Below are positions 9,250 to 18,571 of a stretch of 64,000 bases of DNA, one piece after another. A program made the position numbers and the translations under genes. How positions within the stretch are numbered: position 1 is the stretch's first letter; every line of letters begins with the position of its first letter. The notes beneath the pieces were generated by a model. It searched no databases, had not been told where the DNA came from, and saw only the letters and a program-made list of their open reading frames with translations. This DNA is from Mariniblastus fucicola (GTDB lineage: Bacteria; Planctomycetota; Planctomycetia; Pirellulales; Pirellulaceae): positions 2,852,001 through 2,916,000 of the forward strand of contig NZ_CP042912.1 of assembly GCF_008087665.1 (NCBI RefSeq), in the 5' to 3' direction.

Positions 9250-10704
9250 GTGAAAACAACTTTTGGAATCAAGCCTGGCACCGCGATTTGGTTGCTGTTT
9301 GCGGCCGGCGCGGCCATTCTTGCGATCGCAGGCTGCGACGCGAATACTGAGAGCGGATTTGCGACATCCGAAGAGACTGACGACAAGGTTCTGTACACGC
9401 CCGAACCGCTGAAGCTGTTGGCTATCGGTGTTCCAGACTTCGACGCAGAGATCTCTCGCCAGTGGGCTGCCGAGCGTGATGGCGACCTGAAAATTGAGCA
9501 CCTCAGTTTGGACGAATTCGATACCTCGGATGCTTCCCAGGCCGACGTGGACTTGATTTTGCACCCGTCGACGATCAATGCTGATCTGGTCTCCAGAGGC
9601 ATGGTTCGCGTCTTTCCGCGCGACGGACTGGACGATCCGGAAATGAACCTTTCCGCTTTCCTGTTGCACTTTCGAAAAGCCCTCGTTCGGCATGACGACA
9701 AAACCTGGTCGGTGTCATTGGGCGGGCACCAGCTCCGGCTTTTTTACCGGCGCGATATTCTCGACGCCGCGCAGATTGCCGTTCCGGAAACGTGGGAAGA
9801 CTTAACACTCGCGATCGACAAACTGAACGACGTCGAATCAGCCAGGGAATTGACGCCGATTGTGATTCCGACGGCAGGCGAATCTGCTGGCCAGATGTTT
9901 ATGGCACGAGTCGCCTGTCTGATTCGCGATCAGGGAAAATTGACCTCGTTCTTTGACCGTCGAACGATGGAGCCAACGGTTGCGTCCGCGCCTTTCGAAA
10001 CCGCGCTCGAAGAGGTCAAGCGGTTGGCCGAGAAAACTGGCGGGACGTTTTCAGTAAGCGAAGTGTTCCAAAAGTTTGCTGCCGGGCAGGCCGTGTTTGC
10101 GATTGCGTGGCCGTCGCTGGACGAATCAATCGACGCGGATTCGATTGAAAAGGAGTCTGCGAAATGGGGCGTCGTACGTTTGCCGGGCTCACCATCGTTT
10201 TACGATCTCAAGGAGTCTCGCTGGTATAAACGCAGCAAAGACGAAGACGTCAAAGTGGACTTGCTGGGGATCGCTGCCAACAACATTTCGGTTGCTTCCG
10301 GAACGTCCAACGCCAAGGACGCGGCCGAGTTTGTGGTTTGGCTTACGAGCAAACGCAACAGCCAAAAGTTGCTTCAATCGACATCGGCTCCGTTTCGCGC
10401 GATCCATTTGGCGCGTGTCGGACAGTGGTATTCGATGGAGCAGGCGGATCGAAAGCTTCTGGATCAGCTGGCTGATTCGATTACCGAAACGCATGATTCC
10501 AGAATATTTCTGATGTTCCCGCAGCTACCGGGAAAGCGACAGTATCTGAAGATTCTGGACGACGCGGTCGCCGAATTCCTCGCGGATCAAGCCGGAGACG
10601 CCAAGGCGACACTCGGGCGCGTCGCCAAAGAATGGGAAAGTGTGACAGAATCGCACGGTCGGCAGTCGCAGATCAACGAGCTCCGTCGTGGGAACGGCAT
10701 TTAG
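9250..10704 (+). CDS. ABC-type sugar-binding lipoprotein (extracellular solute-binding protein family 1)
   Basis: 484 residues. The N-terminus has a hydrophobic segment ending in the lipobox LAIAGC, with Cys29 as the lipidation site, so the mature protein is membrane-tethered and periplasm-facing. The middle has the family-1 binding-protein pattern: LRLFYRRDILDAAQIAVPETWEDL, a Gln/Ala-rich hinge, a stretch reading AGQAVFAIAWPS, and WGVVRLPG. It should deliver a sugar or oligosaccharide to an ABC permease, but no permease or ATPase lies beside it; the next gene is a desaturase. The start is GTG 9250. It is divergent from xylB with 91 bp between them, enough for a shared regulatory region. The ligand is unknown. 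Confidence 0.8.
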   Translation: MKTTFGIKPGTAIWLLFAAGAAILAIAGCDANTESGFATSEETDDKVLYTPEPLKLLAIGVPDFDAEISRQWAAERDGDLKIEHLSLDEFDTSDASQADVDLILHPSTINADLVSRGMVRVFPRDGLDDPEMNLSAFLLHFRKALVRHDDKTWSVSLGGHQLRLFYRRDILDAAQIAVPETWEDLTLAIDKLNDVESARELTPIVIPTAGESAGQMFMARVACLIRDQGKLTSFFDRRTMEPTVASAPFETALEEVKRLAEKTGGTFSVSEVFQKFAAGQAVFAIAWPSLDESIDADSIEKESAKWGVVRLPGSPSFYDLKESRWYKRSKDEDVKVDLLGIAANNISVASGTSNAKDAAEFVVWLTSKRNSQKLLQSTSAPFRAIHLARVGQWYSMEQADRKLLDQLADSITETHDSRIFLMFPQLPGKRQYLKILDDAVAEFLADQAGDAKATLGRVAKEWESVTESHGRQSQINELRRGNGI

Positions 10705-10790
10705 TCGCACCAATTCGTCCGGGCATGAGTCTGGTGAGTGAATTGCAGTTTGTTAACGTCGGTTAAGCGGCTAAACTGCGAGTCTCCAAA

Positions 10791-11852
10791 ATGAGACTAG
10801 GAAAAACCGCCTCCGGAATCAGCATGGCTACCGAGACCCAAACTTCAGACAACAAGAAACAGCGCCCCAGCGATTCCGCCACAAAGTCGGCTGACGTCGA
10901 TCGCGTCGCCAAGGACATTCACGTCGAAGATGAAAAGCTCGGGAAGTGGGAGCGAATTCCAAAACCCGAAGGCGTGAAGTCGGGCAGGATTCTTTGGGAG
11001 TACGTGCTTCCGGTCATCGCATTCCACTTGATGATTCCGTTAGCCTTCACCACCTACCTGTTCAGTTGGTGGGGAATTTTGTTTCTGCCAATCGGCAACT
11101 ACATTTTCACGTCGATGGGCATCGGCGCCGGCTACCATCGGCTGCTCACGCACAAGGGATTCGATTGCCCGAAGTGGTTCGAGTACACGCTCGCGACGTT
11201 GGGCGTTTGCAGTTTTCAGGATTCACCAGCCCGTTGGGTTTTGGTCCATCGAGTTCACCACCAGCACAGCGATCACCAACCCGATCCACATACTCCGCAC
11301 GTTAGCGGTTTCTGGTCACACATGGGCTGGTTGTTCGTCGACAACACTGACCTTTCAAAGATCTCTGCTTACGATCGATACTGCAAAGATTTGATGCGTG
11401 ACAAATACTATATGTGGCTGCAAAAAGGCCAGATGTGGATCGCTGTTTACGCCGCGCACACGCTCCTGTTTGCTGTCGCCGGTGCGATCGTCGGATTGTT
11501 CACCGGTAACGTTTTGCAAATGACGGCACAGTTCTTTTTCTGGGGCGTGATCATGCGGACGATTTACACCTGGCATGTAACTTGGGCCATCAACAGCGCT
11601 GCTCACATGTGGGGCTATCGCAACTATGAGACTCGTGAAGACAGTCGCAACAACTGGCTGTTTGCGATCCTGACCAATGGAGAAGGTTGGCACAACAATC
11701 ACCACGCCGATCCTCGAAGTGCTCGCCACGGACATCGTTGGTGGGAAGTCGACGTGACTTATCTGACGCTTGCTGGTTTGCAGAAGATTGGGCTGATCAG
11801 CAATCTTGCGACGCCTAACCATTCAGCGCTGGAAAGAAAATCGCTGGATTAG
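10791..11852 (+). CDS. Membrane fatty acid (acyl-CoA/acyl-lipid) delta-9-type desaturase
   Basis: Introduces a double bond into fatty acyl chains using oxygen and a di-iron centre, adjusting membrane fluidity. All three histidine boxes are present: HRLLTH (116-121), HRVHH (153-157) and HNNHH (301-305), followed by [15 protein letters not shown] as in stearoyl-CoA-type desaturases. Hydrophobic stretches near residues 70-115 and 215-265 fit the four-helix membrane topology. A charged tail of about 55 residues precedes the membrane part. The start is uncertain: ATG 10791 or, equally plausible, ATG 10824 (MATETQTSD). The reductant partner is not encoded nearby. Confidence 0.9.
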   Translation: MRLGKTASGISMATETQTSDNKKQRPSDSATKSADVDRVAKDIHVEDEKLGKWERIPKPEGVKSGRILWEYVLPVIAFHLMIPLAFTTYLFSWWGILFLPIGNYIFTSMGIGAGYHRLLTHKGFDCPKWFEYTLATLGVCSFQDSPARWVLVHRVHHQHSDHQPDPHTPHVSGFWSHMGWLFVDNTDLSKISAYDRYCKDLMRDKYYMWLQKGQMWIAVYAAHTLLFAVAGAIVGLFTGNVLQMTAQFFFWGVIMRTIYTWHVTWAINSAAHMWGYRNYETREDSRNNWLFAILTNGEGWHNNHHADPRSARHGHRWWEVDVTYLTLAGLQKIGLISNLATPNHSALERKSLD

Positions 11853-12078
11853 TGCGAGTTTGAGTGGCGTCGGTTGCTTCGTCACCTGGCTACCTTTTCA
11901 CGTCGACGTATCAGTCTGATTTGCCCCGCGGCAGCACGCTGTGATTTTGGACTGCTGTGCTGTTGGACGGCTGTTCCTTGTCGGCAACCCGGACACCGTG
12001 ATCGGATTGTCTTTTTGGCGCTGACACCAGGCCTAAATCTCTGTTGTTGCGATTCTCTGAAATTGCGACAATGCAGCC

Positions 12079-12864
12079 ATGGGAAAAAGAATTGCACTCA
12101 CCAATGGCCGGCGGCTGGTTGACGATGTCATCCGGATGGCGAACAGAACCCCTCTGGCGTCGATTGCGTGTGATTGGGAACTTCGCGAGGTCGCGCAGCT
12201 TCGCCGGATGGCCAAGCCGAGAATCAGCTGGAACGTTCTGGTTATGAAAGCGATGGCTGCCGTGGCCGAGCAGATGCCGATGCTGAAACAAGGCTACGTT
12301 TCATTTCCATGGGGACATCTCTACGAGCATCATCAGAGCGTCGGAATGATGACGATGTCTCGCCAATATAGAGGCGAAGAACGATTGCTTTTCGCACGGT
12401 TCAATGAGCCCAACAATCACACCTTGGTGGACTTGCAGGCTCAGTATGACTTCTATCGCAAAGCTCCAATCGAAGAGATTAAACAGTTTCGCCATCAGAT
12501 CATGTTTGCAAAATGCCCGTCGCTCTTGCGCCGGTTCGCGTGGTGGGCTCTGTTCAATGTCTGGCCAGTGAAGCGAGCTTTTCACATGGGCACGTTCGGG
12601 ATGAGCATCTCCGGGCATCGCGGCGCGTACGGCAGTAAGCACCTTGGTCCGAACACCGCGACGATCGGTGTCGATCCGATGCCCAAAAATGGAATCAGTC
12701 GGGCTCTGTTTACCTTCGATCATCGAGTTATCGACGGAGCGCCGGCGTCGGAAATCGTGTTGCGGACTCGAAACATTTTGAATACTGCGATTCGGCAAGA
12801 GCTGGCGAAAATGGCTGGTGTTCACCCGGCGACCCTGCAGCCACTCAAAAGAAACGCCGCCTAG
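12079..12864 (+). CDS. Stand-alone E2-type (2-oxoacid dehydrogenase) acyltransferase catalytic domain
   Basis: 261 residues with the chloramphenicol acetyltransferase/E2 catalytic fold. The diagnostic active-site motif is FDHRVIDG (213-220), in which His215 and Asp219 match the catalytic His and structural Asp of dihydrolipoyl acyltransferases. It has no lipoyl domain, no E1/E3-binding domain and no linker, and no dehydrogenase complex genes lie nearby. It probably acylates a different, unidentified substrate in the cytoplasm; proteins of this kind occur singly in several phyla. The start ATG 12079 gives MGKRIALTNGRRLVDD, a good first helix. Upstream 11853-12078 holds nothing recognisable. 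Confidence 0.75.
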   Translation: MGKRIALTNGRRLVDDVIRMANRTPLASIACDWELREVAQLRRMAKPRISWNVLVMKAMAAVAEQMPMLKQGYVSFPWGHLYEHHQSVGMMTMSRQYRGEERLLFARFNEPNNHTLVDLQAQYDFYRKAPIEEIKQFRHQIMFAKCPSLLRRFAWWALFNVWPVKRAFHMGTFGMSISGHRGAYGSKHLGPNTATIGVDPMPKNGISRALFTFDHRVIDGAPASEIVLRTRNILNTAIRQELAKMAGVHPATLQPLKRNAA

Positions 12865-13018
12865 CGAGTGATTCAGGCTCGTTCCGCAGTTCGAAGCCTG
12901 GGAATCTCTGCCCCGTGATGACATCGGTTTAGAAAATTGTTTGGAGAATGGCTGTCTCCAAATCGCCGTTGCGACGTGTAGTTGAATGAGCCCATGTTTC
13001 ATTCAGACGAGACTTACG

Positions 13019-14149
13019 ATGCGAAATTTTCTTACTGCCAGTGTAGCCGTCCTGTTTCTGTTCGCTGTCACCTTGTCGGTTAGCCAGCTACATAGTCAGT
13101 CACTTCAGGAAGAATCAAAGTCTCAAGGCCGCGACAATGTCGATGCGAAGCCACGTGGCGGAAACTGGCTTCGACGGCAAAAGCTTGAGCCGACTGGAGT
13201 TGAAGTTCAGCTCGAACACCAGGGACGCGATCGGAAGTATCGGATTCATGTACCCGATTCCGTAGATGCGGCGACGCCTGTTCCGCTGGTGATTTGTCTG
13301 CATGGCGGCGGCGGAAATTCCGATCAGGGATCCGTCATGGGAGTCACGCCATTGGCGGATGAGCACAACTTTATCGTGGTCTATCCAAACGCGATCGACA
13401 AGCATTGGAACTGTGGGCGCGACTCCGAACTGTTTCGCGAACACAATCGAACGATCGACGACGTTGACTTCCTCATGTCCATCGTTGCCAAAGTACGTAA
13501 ACAGTATCGTGTTGACGAAAAGCGGATATTCGCCGTTGGCGTTTCCAATGGCGGCTTTATGACTCAGCGGCTTGCGATGGAACATCCCGAAACGTTTTCT
13601 GCCGTCGGCATCGTGATCGCAACCATGGCAGAGTCGCTTGAGAAAGACTTCAAACCGACGCTTCCAGTATCTGTTGTCTATATGAACGGCACGTCGGATC
13701 CACTTGTGCCGTACGACGGCGGAGCACTGACGGTCGACCTGTTTCCAAAACTTCGAAAAGCCATGAATCGAAAATTGGAGGACCGCGGAAGCTGCGTTTC
13801 GACCGACGCGGCAGTTGAGCACTGGGTGAAGCGGAACGGTATCAAAGCAAAGCCAGCGGTTTCGACTTTCGAAGATGTCAACGAGGAAGACGGCAGCACG
13901 GTCGAATTCAGTCTGTGGACCGGTGGACAGCAGGGAACTGCGGTTGGGCTCTACAAAGTCATCGGCGGAGGGCACGGCATTCCAGGCCGTCCCCAGCGAA
14001 TGGAAAGAGTGGTCGGCACGTATAATCAGGACGTCGATGGCTGGGCAGAAATCTGGAAGTTTCTCAACGATCACCATCGTGGCCACGAACAGAAATCGAT
14101 AAACAAACAGTCCGATCTGAAACGCGGCGCGAAAGCCGTTTCGAGGTAG
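13019..14149 (+). CDS. Secreted esterase of the PHB depolymerase / feruloyl esterase type
   Basis: 376 residues with a signal peptide (MRNFLTASVAVLFLFAV onward). The alpha/beta-hydrolase core has VICLHGGGGNSDQG as oxyanion region, nucleophile elbow GVSNGG with Ser176, acid Asp227 in GTSDPLVPYDGG and catalytic His319 in GGGHGIPG. This layout fits the PHB depolymerase/LpqC esterase family, which acts on polyhydroxyalkanoates or on feruloyl and acetyl esters of plant and algal polysaccharides. An algal-polymer role would suit a marine planctomycete but is inference. ATG 12986 lies in frame upstream; 13019 was preferred because the signal peptide begins there. mutY follows 15 bp downstream, so the two may be co-transcribed. 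Confidence 0.85.
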   Translation: MRNFLTASVAVLFLFAVTLSVSQLHSQSLQEESKSQGRDNVDAKPRGGNWLRRQKLEPTGVEVQLEHQGRDRKYRIHVPDSVDAATPVPLVICLHGGGGNSDQGSVMGVTPLADEHNFIVVYPNAIDKHWNCGRDSELFREHNRTIDDVDFLMSIVAKVRKQYRVDEKRIFAVGVSNGGFMTQRLAMEHPETFSAVGIVIATMAESLEKDFKPTLPVSVVYMNGTSDPLVPYDGGALTVDLFPKLRKAMNRKLEDRGSCVSTDAAVEHWVKRNGIKAKPAVSTFEDVNEEDGSTVEFSLWTGGQQGTAVGLYKVIGGGHGIPGRPQRMERVVGTYNQDVDGWAEIWKFLNDHHRGHEQKSINKQSDLKRGAKAVSR

Positions 14150-14164
14150 TGCCAACGAGAATAA

Positions 14165-15298
14165 ATGCGTGTTACATTCGCGTGCATGATCAACGACTCG
14201 CCCATTCTGCTGACCGAATCTACTGCCGCCGAACGAACGAAGTTTCGTCGAGCACTTTTGAAATGGTTTGACTCCCACCAACGCGACCTTCCCTGGCGGA
14301 AGGATCGAACGCCGTATCGGATTTGGGTTAGCGAAATCATGTTGCAGCAGACTCAAGTCGCCACGGTGATTGACTATTTTAAACGGTTCATGAAGCGATT
14401 TCCGACTGTGAGCAAGCTTGCTGCAGCGGATCAGAGCGAAGTTCTCAAGCTTTGGGAAGGCCTCGGTTATTATCGTCGGGCCCGTCAACTTCACACCGCC
14501 GCATCGGTTGTCGTTGAGCGGCATCGCGGCAATTTCCCGGAGACGTTTGACGAAGTACTCGCGCTGCCAGGTATTGGACGCTATACCGCGGGAGCCATCC
14601 TTTCGATCTCGCTGGACCAGCAGTTGCCGATTCTCGAAGGGAACACGATTCGACTTTTCGCCAGACTGATGCAAATGGAAAGCGATCCGCGTTCGTCGGC
14701 CAATCAAAAGCTACTGTGGCAATTTTCGGAATCGTTGTTGCCGAAAAAACGTGCCGGCGACTTCAATCAATCGCTCATGGAAATCGGAAGTGAAATCTGC
14801 ACGCCTCGATGCCCGAAATGTTCCGAATGTCCCATCATTAAATTCTGTCCCACTTTCCGCGGCGGCTTGCAGAATCAGATTCCTGCACCGTCTGTAAAGA
14901 TGAAGTACGAGAGCATTCGCGAGGCCGTCGTGCTGGTCTCGAAAGTCACTCGGGGCCAGACCAAATTTCTTGTTCGACTTTGTGGTGAAGGTGAACGGTG
15001 GACTGGGTTGTGGGATTTTCCCCGATTTGAGTTAGGCAACAGGCGGGCTGAAGTTTGGTTGCCGGAACAAATAAAGTCGCTTACCGGGCTAGATGTTTCC
15101 GTCGGTTCGTCCAGCCTGCAAATGAAACACGCGGTGACCAGGTTTCGAATTACGCTCGATGTGTTCTCGTCCGAGCAAGTTACCGGTCGGCTCAAATCTG
15201 GAGCAGCCAGCGAATTGCGATGGGCGACCAACAAAGAGCTTCTTGAGATGCCAATGAGCACGACTGGTCGGAAGATTGCAGATCGCTGCTGCATCTAA
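14165..15298 (+). CDS. mutY: A/G-specific adenine DNA glycosylase
   Basis: Removes adenine mispaired with 8-oxoguanine in base-excision repair. The catalytic helix has SEIMLQQTQV with Glu57, the helix-hairpin-helix reads LPGIGRYTAGA (134-144), and a [4Fe-4S] ligand set C-x6-C-x2-C-x5-C is complete at Cys212, 219, 222 and 228. The last 130 residues or so look like the MutT-like 8-oxoG recognition domain. The residue matching E. coli Asp138 in ILDGN is Glu158 here (codon GAA in ILEGN), a conservative but unusual change at a catalytic position. 377 residues is normal length. The start is ATG 14165; ATG 14186 is an alternative. It follows the esterase gene by 15 bp. Confidence 0.93.
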   Translation: MRVTFACMINDSPILLTESTAAERTKFRRALLKWFDSHQRDLPWRKDRTPYRIWVSEIMLQQTQVATVIDYFKRFMKRFPTVSKLAAADQSEVLKLWEGLGYYRRARQLHTAASVVVERHRGNFPETFDEVLALPGIGRYTAGAILSISLDQQLPILEGNTIRLFARLMQMESDPRSSANQKLLWQFSESLLPKKRAGDFNQSLMEIGSEICTPRCPKCSECPIIKFCPTFRGGLQNQIPAPSVKMKYESIREAVVLVSKVTRGQTKFLVRLCGEGERWTGLWDFPRFELGNRRAEVWLPEQIKSLTGLDVSVGSSSLQMKHAVTRFRITLDVFSSEQVTGRLKSGAASELRWATNKELLEMPMSTTGRKIADRCCI

Positions 15299-15737
15299 TC
15301 CGGTTCGCGCAATACGCAGCGCGATTCCGCCAAGTTGGACGTCCCAAGTCGCTTCTTGATCGTTCCGATTTCAATCGCAGCGTCTGACACATAGATCATG
15401 TGTTTCTGGCCAGGCATCCTGCCTCATTTTCGGGCGACCCGTGACAGGGGGCTTCTTTACCGGTGAATATCGTCAGTGGGGTCTCGAATCACCTTGCGGT
15501 GTAGAACCGTCGAGTTTGGTGATTTTACTGGCGTTTTCGTTGCCTAACGAATTGGCAATCAGGCGGGTTTTCAGAAGGTGCGCGTCGGCAGCTTTTAGCT
15601 TTTTCTTTAGCGAGAAACCTTGGAAAAATTGAGATTTCGCACCGTTACTGGAAAAAATGCTGTCAGTTTTTCGAATTGGTACAGCGGATGCTTAAGGAGC
15701 CTATCAACCACCATTTTACGATATTGGAGAACCACTA
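15299..15737. other. Intergenic region upstream of amtB
   Basis: 439 bp without a convincing gene. The short open frames lack family features. It holds the candidate sigma-54 promoter listed separately, about 195 bp before amtB, and a good Shine-Dalgarno (TTGGAGAACC) just before the start. Confidence 0.5.
15529..15543 (+). promoter_or_regulatory. Candidate sigma-54 (-24/-12) promoter of amtB
   Basis: TGGC-N7-TTGC, with the GG and GC dinucleotides exactly ten bases apart, matches the core of the RpoN promoter consensus. It points toward amtB, a classic nitrogen-limitation target of sigma-54 and NtrC in other bacteria. The base after TTGC is C rather than A/T. No NtrC site was identified by eye. 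Confidence 0.45.
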
Positions 15738-17273
15738 ATGACCTCATGTTCATGGAAGAGCAACCCGCTCTTTTTTACATTGACGCTACTGCTGCTTTGT
15801 ACTGTTTCCTTTTTCGCGTCATCAAATTCTCTTAACGCCGCAGCGACTCCATTCGCGCCCGTTCAAGAAGAAGCCACCGAAGCTTCTGCCGCTGAGACGA
15901 CTCCCGCTGCTGGCGCAGTTGAGCCGCTTGAGGTTACGGACGGTTTTACTGTCAACAATCTCTGGATCATGATTGCCGGGATGTTGGTTTTCATCATGCA
16001 CCTTGGATTCGCAACACTCGAGAGTGGTCTGACGCGTTCGAAAAATACCGTCAACATTCTGTTCAAAAATACCGCGATTGTTTGCCTTGGATTGATCTCC
16101 TACGCAGTGATGGGCTTTTTGATGATGTATCCGGCATCGTTTCTCGAGTATTCCGGATGGTCGGAAGCAGAACAAGCGAATTACCTTGAGACGACTGAGG
16201 ATGGGTTCCTGAAGAAGAACGGCTACTTCGCATTTGACGGATTCGGCATGGTCATGAATGGACCAACGCAAGCCGCTGTCGGTGACGAAGCAACGGCCGA
16301 AGAGATTGCTGGCTTCAACGCTGCAAGTACCGAAGAAGGTTACGGCAATCCTTATACATTGTTTACAGACTTTTTCTTCCAGGCGATGTTCGCGGCGACA
16401 TGCTGCACAATCGTTTCGGGAGCAGTTGCCGGGCGAATCAAGCTTGGAACATTCTTGATCTTCTGCCTGTTCTTTGTTTCGCTCAGCTATCCGATTACAG
16501 GTTCATGGAAGTGGGGGTACGGTTGGCTTGACCGAGCTGGCTTTTACGATTTTGCAGGTTCCACATTAGTACACTCGGTCGGAGGATGGGGAGCGTTGGT
16601 CATGGCCTTCTTGCTGGGTCCTCGAGCAGGTAAGTACGTCAATGGCAAAGCGATGGCAATCGCGCCTTCAAACATGCCAATGGCAACGATCGGCGTCTTC
16701 CTCCTCTGGTTCGGTTGGTTCGGCTTCAATGGCGGATCAGTACTTTCAGCCGATCCCGGACTGGTTTCCCTCACACTCTGCACCACTTCCATGGCAGCAG
16801 CGGCAGGCGGTTTGGCTGCAGCACTTGTTTCGACTGTGCACGGCAAGAAGCCTGACCTCTCAATGACACTCAACGGCATCCTCGCCGGTCTGGTCGGCAT
16901 CACTGCCGGTGCGGATCAGATGAGCCTGCTTGAAGCAATCATCATCGGACTGATCGCTGGCGTACTGGTCTACGTCGCTGTGATCTTCATCGACGGTGTT
17001 TTGAAAATTGATGATCCAGTTGGAGCGATCAGCGTCCACCTTGTTTGTGGAATCTGGGGTACGCTCGCTGTCGGAATCTTCGGTGCAATGGCCGGAACCG
17101 AGCAGCTATTGATTCAGGTTAAAGGAATTGTCGCTATCGGACTGTTCACACTTTTGTTCTGCCTGGTTCTCGGATTGATCCTGAAGTTTACTTTGGGACT
17201 GCGAGTCAGCGAAGCGGAAGAACAGGAAGGTCTCGACCTTGGAGAGCATGGAATTCATGCTTACAGCCTATAA
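15738..17273 (+). CDS. amtB: Ammonium transporter (Amt/MEP/Rh family) with N-terminal signal peptide
   Basis: Conducts ammonium/ammonia across the inner membrane at low external concentration. 511 residues. A signal peptide of about 30 residues and an Ala/Glu-rich linker precede the first transporter helix (NNLWIMIAGMLVFIMHLGFATLESG, about residues 74-98). Eleven hydrophobic helices can be traced. The two pore histidines lie in DFAGSTLVH and GAISVHLVCGIWGTLAVG. The C-terminus is short (SEAEEQEGLDLGEHG). No glnK/PII gene is adjacent, unlike the usual amtB-glnK pair. The start ATG 15738 is preceded by TTGGAGAACC. Confidence 0.93.
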   Translation: MTSCSWKSNPLFFTLTLLLLCTVSFFASSNSLNAAATPFAPVQEEATEASAAETTPAAGAVEPLEVTDGFTVNNLWIMIAGMLVFIMHLGFATLESGLTRSKNTVNILFKNTAIVCLGLISYAVMGFLMMYPASFLEYSGWSEAEQANYLETTEDGFLKKNGYFAFDGFGMVMNGPTQAAVGDEATAEEIAGFNAASTEEGYGNPYTLFTDFFFQAMFAATCCTIVSGAVAGRIKLGTFLIFCLFFVSLSYPITGSWKWGYGWLDRAGFYDFAGSTLVHSVGGWGALVMAFLLGPRAGKYVNGKAMAIAPSNMPMATIGVFLLWFGWFGFNGGSVLSADPGLVSLTLCTTSMAAAAGGLAAALVSTVHGKKPDLSMTLNGILAGLVGITAGADQMSLLEAIIIGLIAGVLVYVAVIFIDGVLKIDDPVGAISVHLVCGIWGTLAVGIFGAMAGTEQLLIQVKGIVAIGLFTLLFCLVLGLILKFTLGLRVSEAEEQEGLDLGEHGIHAYSL

Positions 17274-17361
17274 AGCAAAAGGATGAAGTGCTTGGCCACG
17301 GGTACTTCTTTAGGAAACACGGTTGGTTAACGCCAACTGTACAAAGTGGTCAATGGTGGTT

Positions 17362-17400
17362 GGAGAGTACGTGTTGTCACTTGTGGCACGCGTGCTCTCC
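17362..17400. terminator. Long hairpin between convergent genes, possible terminator
   Basis: GGAGAGTACGTGT pairs with ACGCGTGCTCTCC over 13 positions (two G-T wobbles), leaving a 13-base loop. It sits in the gap between amtB and the convergent hypothetical gene. No long T-tract follows on either strand, so the terminator call is tentative. Confidence 0.4.
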
Positions 17401-17448
17401 GCTTTCATTGTTAGAAGGAAACTTGCGAATGCTGACGTCAAACAGGCG

Positions 17449-18309
17449 CTAGAACACACCGCCGTTTGATCTTCCTCCGCCCTTAGATTTTTCGCCGTCT
17501 TTCGAGTCTTTCCCAGCGCCGAATCCGCCAATATCGATATTGCCCTCTTGCCACTTGTAATTCTCGATTCGCATTTCCTTGACGCCACTTGAATCGACGA
17601 CAAGTAGTTGCGATCCTGCTGAGCGTTCAAAAAGATCATCCAGCGACGTTGATGCGGGGATAACGATGGCTTTCACTTTCGTATCAAAAACAATGGGTTC
17701 GCCCATGGTTTCCCGGAGAGATTTTCCGTCGGCGTTAGGTGTTTTTGCTTTAAAGGCGGGTACTAAGTCTCCGTCTCGCCAACTCGTGGTAACAGCCTCT
17801 TGGCTTTGAAGCAAACAGCACAACCTCGCATGATCTCTTGAATGTCCGAACGCGACTACTTCTTTCAGCCAATTCTCGTTGTATCTTAATCCCAGGGCGT
17901 GCTTGTTGAAGTCGAAGTCGCTGTTGTAGAACAGGACTTTAACGCCGTTGATTTCGTCGTATTCGATCTTCCCATCTTCACCTTCGAATTCGATCAGTTC
18001 GCGATCTTCAAACTCGCGGATTCTTTCATATGCCTTTGCAAGGTTTTTAGCAAACGCATCGTCAGCAACTGGCATCGAAGCCTTATGGTATCCGGCACCG
18101 CCGCAAAAAGCTCCGCCGTAGCCTCCAAGCTTGGAGTACTTGAAATTAATATTGCCTTTCGCCTTTTGAATTCTTTCCACATCAGCCTTTGTCAGTTCAG
18201 TTGGGAAGAAGGCGTCTCCCGGTAAAAAGTGATTGTTGTTTGCCCATGATGTTTGAAGGAGGGAAAGTGCGATGACGAAGGGTGTCAGGACTGAAAAATT
18301 GTTACGCAT
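17449..18309 (-). CDS. Secreted protein of unknown function
   Basis: 286 residues from ATG 18309. A signal peptide (NNFSVLTPFVIALSLLQTSWA) is followed by a mostly hydrophilic domain with GGYGGAFCGGAGYHKA near residue 50 and a C-terminal charged tail rich in Gly, Ser, Lys and Asp ending GGGRSNGGVF. I do not recognise a family and see no catalytic motif. A TTG four codons upstream (18321) could also start the frame, but TTTTTGGAAACAAGA makes a plausible ribosome site for the ATG. It converges with amtB. Confidence 0.65.
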   Translation of the reverse strand: MRNNFSVLTPFVIALSLLQTSWANNNHFLPGDAFFPTELTKADVERIQKAKGNINFKYSKLGGYGGAFCGGAGYHKASMPVADDAFAKNLAKAYERIREFEDRELIEFEGEDGKIEYDEINGVKVLFYNSDFDFNKHALGLRYNENWLKEVVAFGHSRDHARLCCLLQSQEAVTTSWRDGDLVPAFKAKTPNADGKSLRETMGEPIVFDTKVKAIVIPASTSLDDLFERSAGSQLLVVDSSGVKEMRIENYKWQEGNIDIGGFGAGKDSKDGEKSKGGGRSNGGVF

Positions 18310-18571
18310 TCTTGTTTCCAAAAACTGTACGATGAAATAACGTCATCAATGTACACAAATTGGTGGCGCCAGAATGGCCGATGTGTTGGCAGGATGTAGC
18401 CAGATTGGCACCCATTCGGGAGCTGCTCGGTTGCAATACTAAGCGAATTCTGACGCTTTATTGAAAACGTAGCGAGTTAATGCCTGCGGCACCAGATGCT
18501 GGTCGGTCAGCTGTCCAAACTCTTGCGGGTCCGGCTTCGGGAACGTCGGCTGGCGAGAACCGCGGTGCGTA

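Noticed and set aside
13115-14707. 530-residue minus-strand open frame
   Set aside because: Spans the esterase and mutY in antisense; both plus-strand proteins have complete catalytic motifs.
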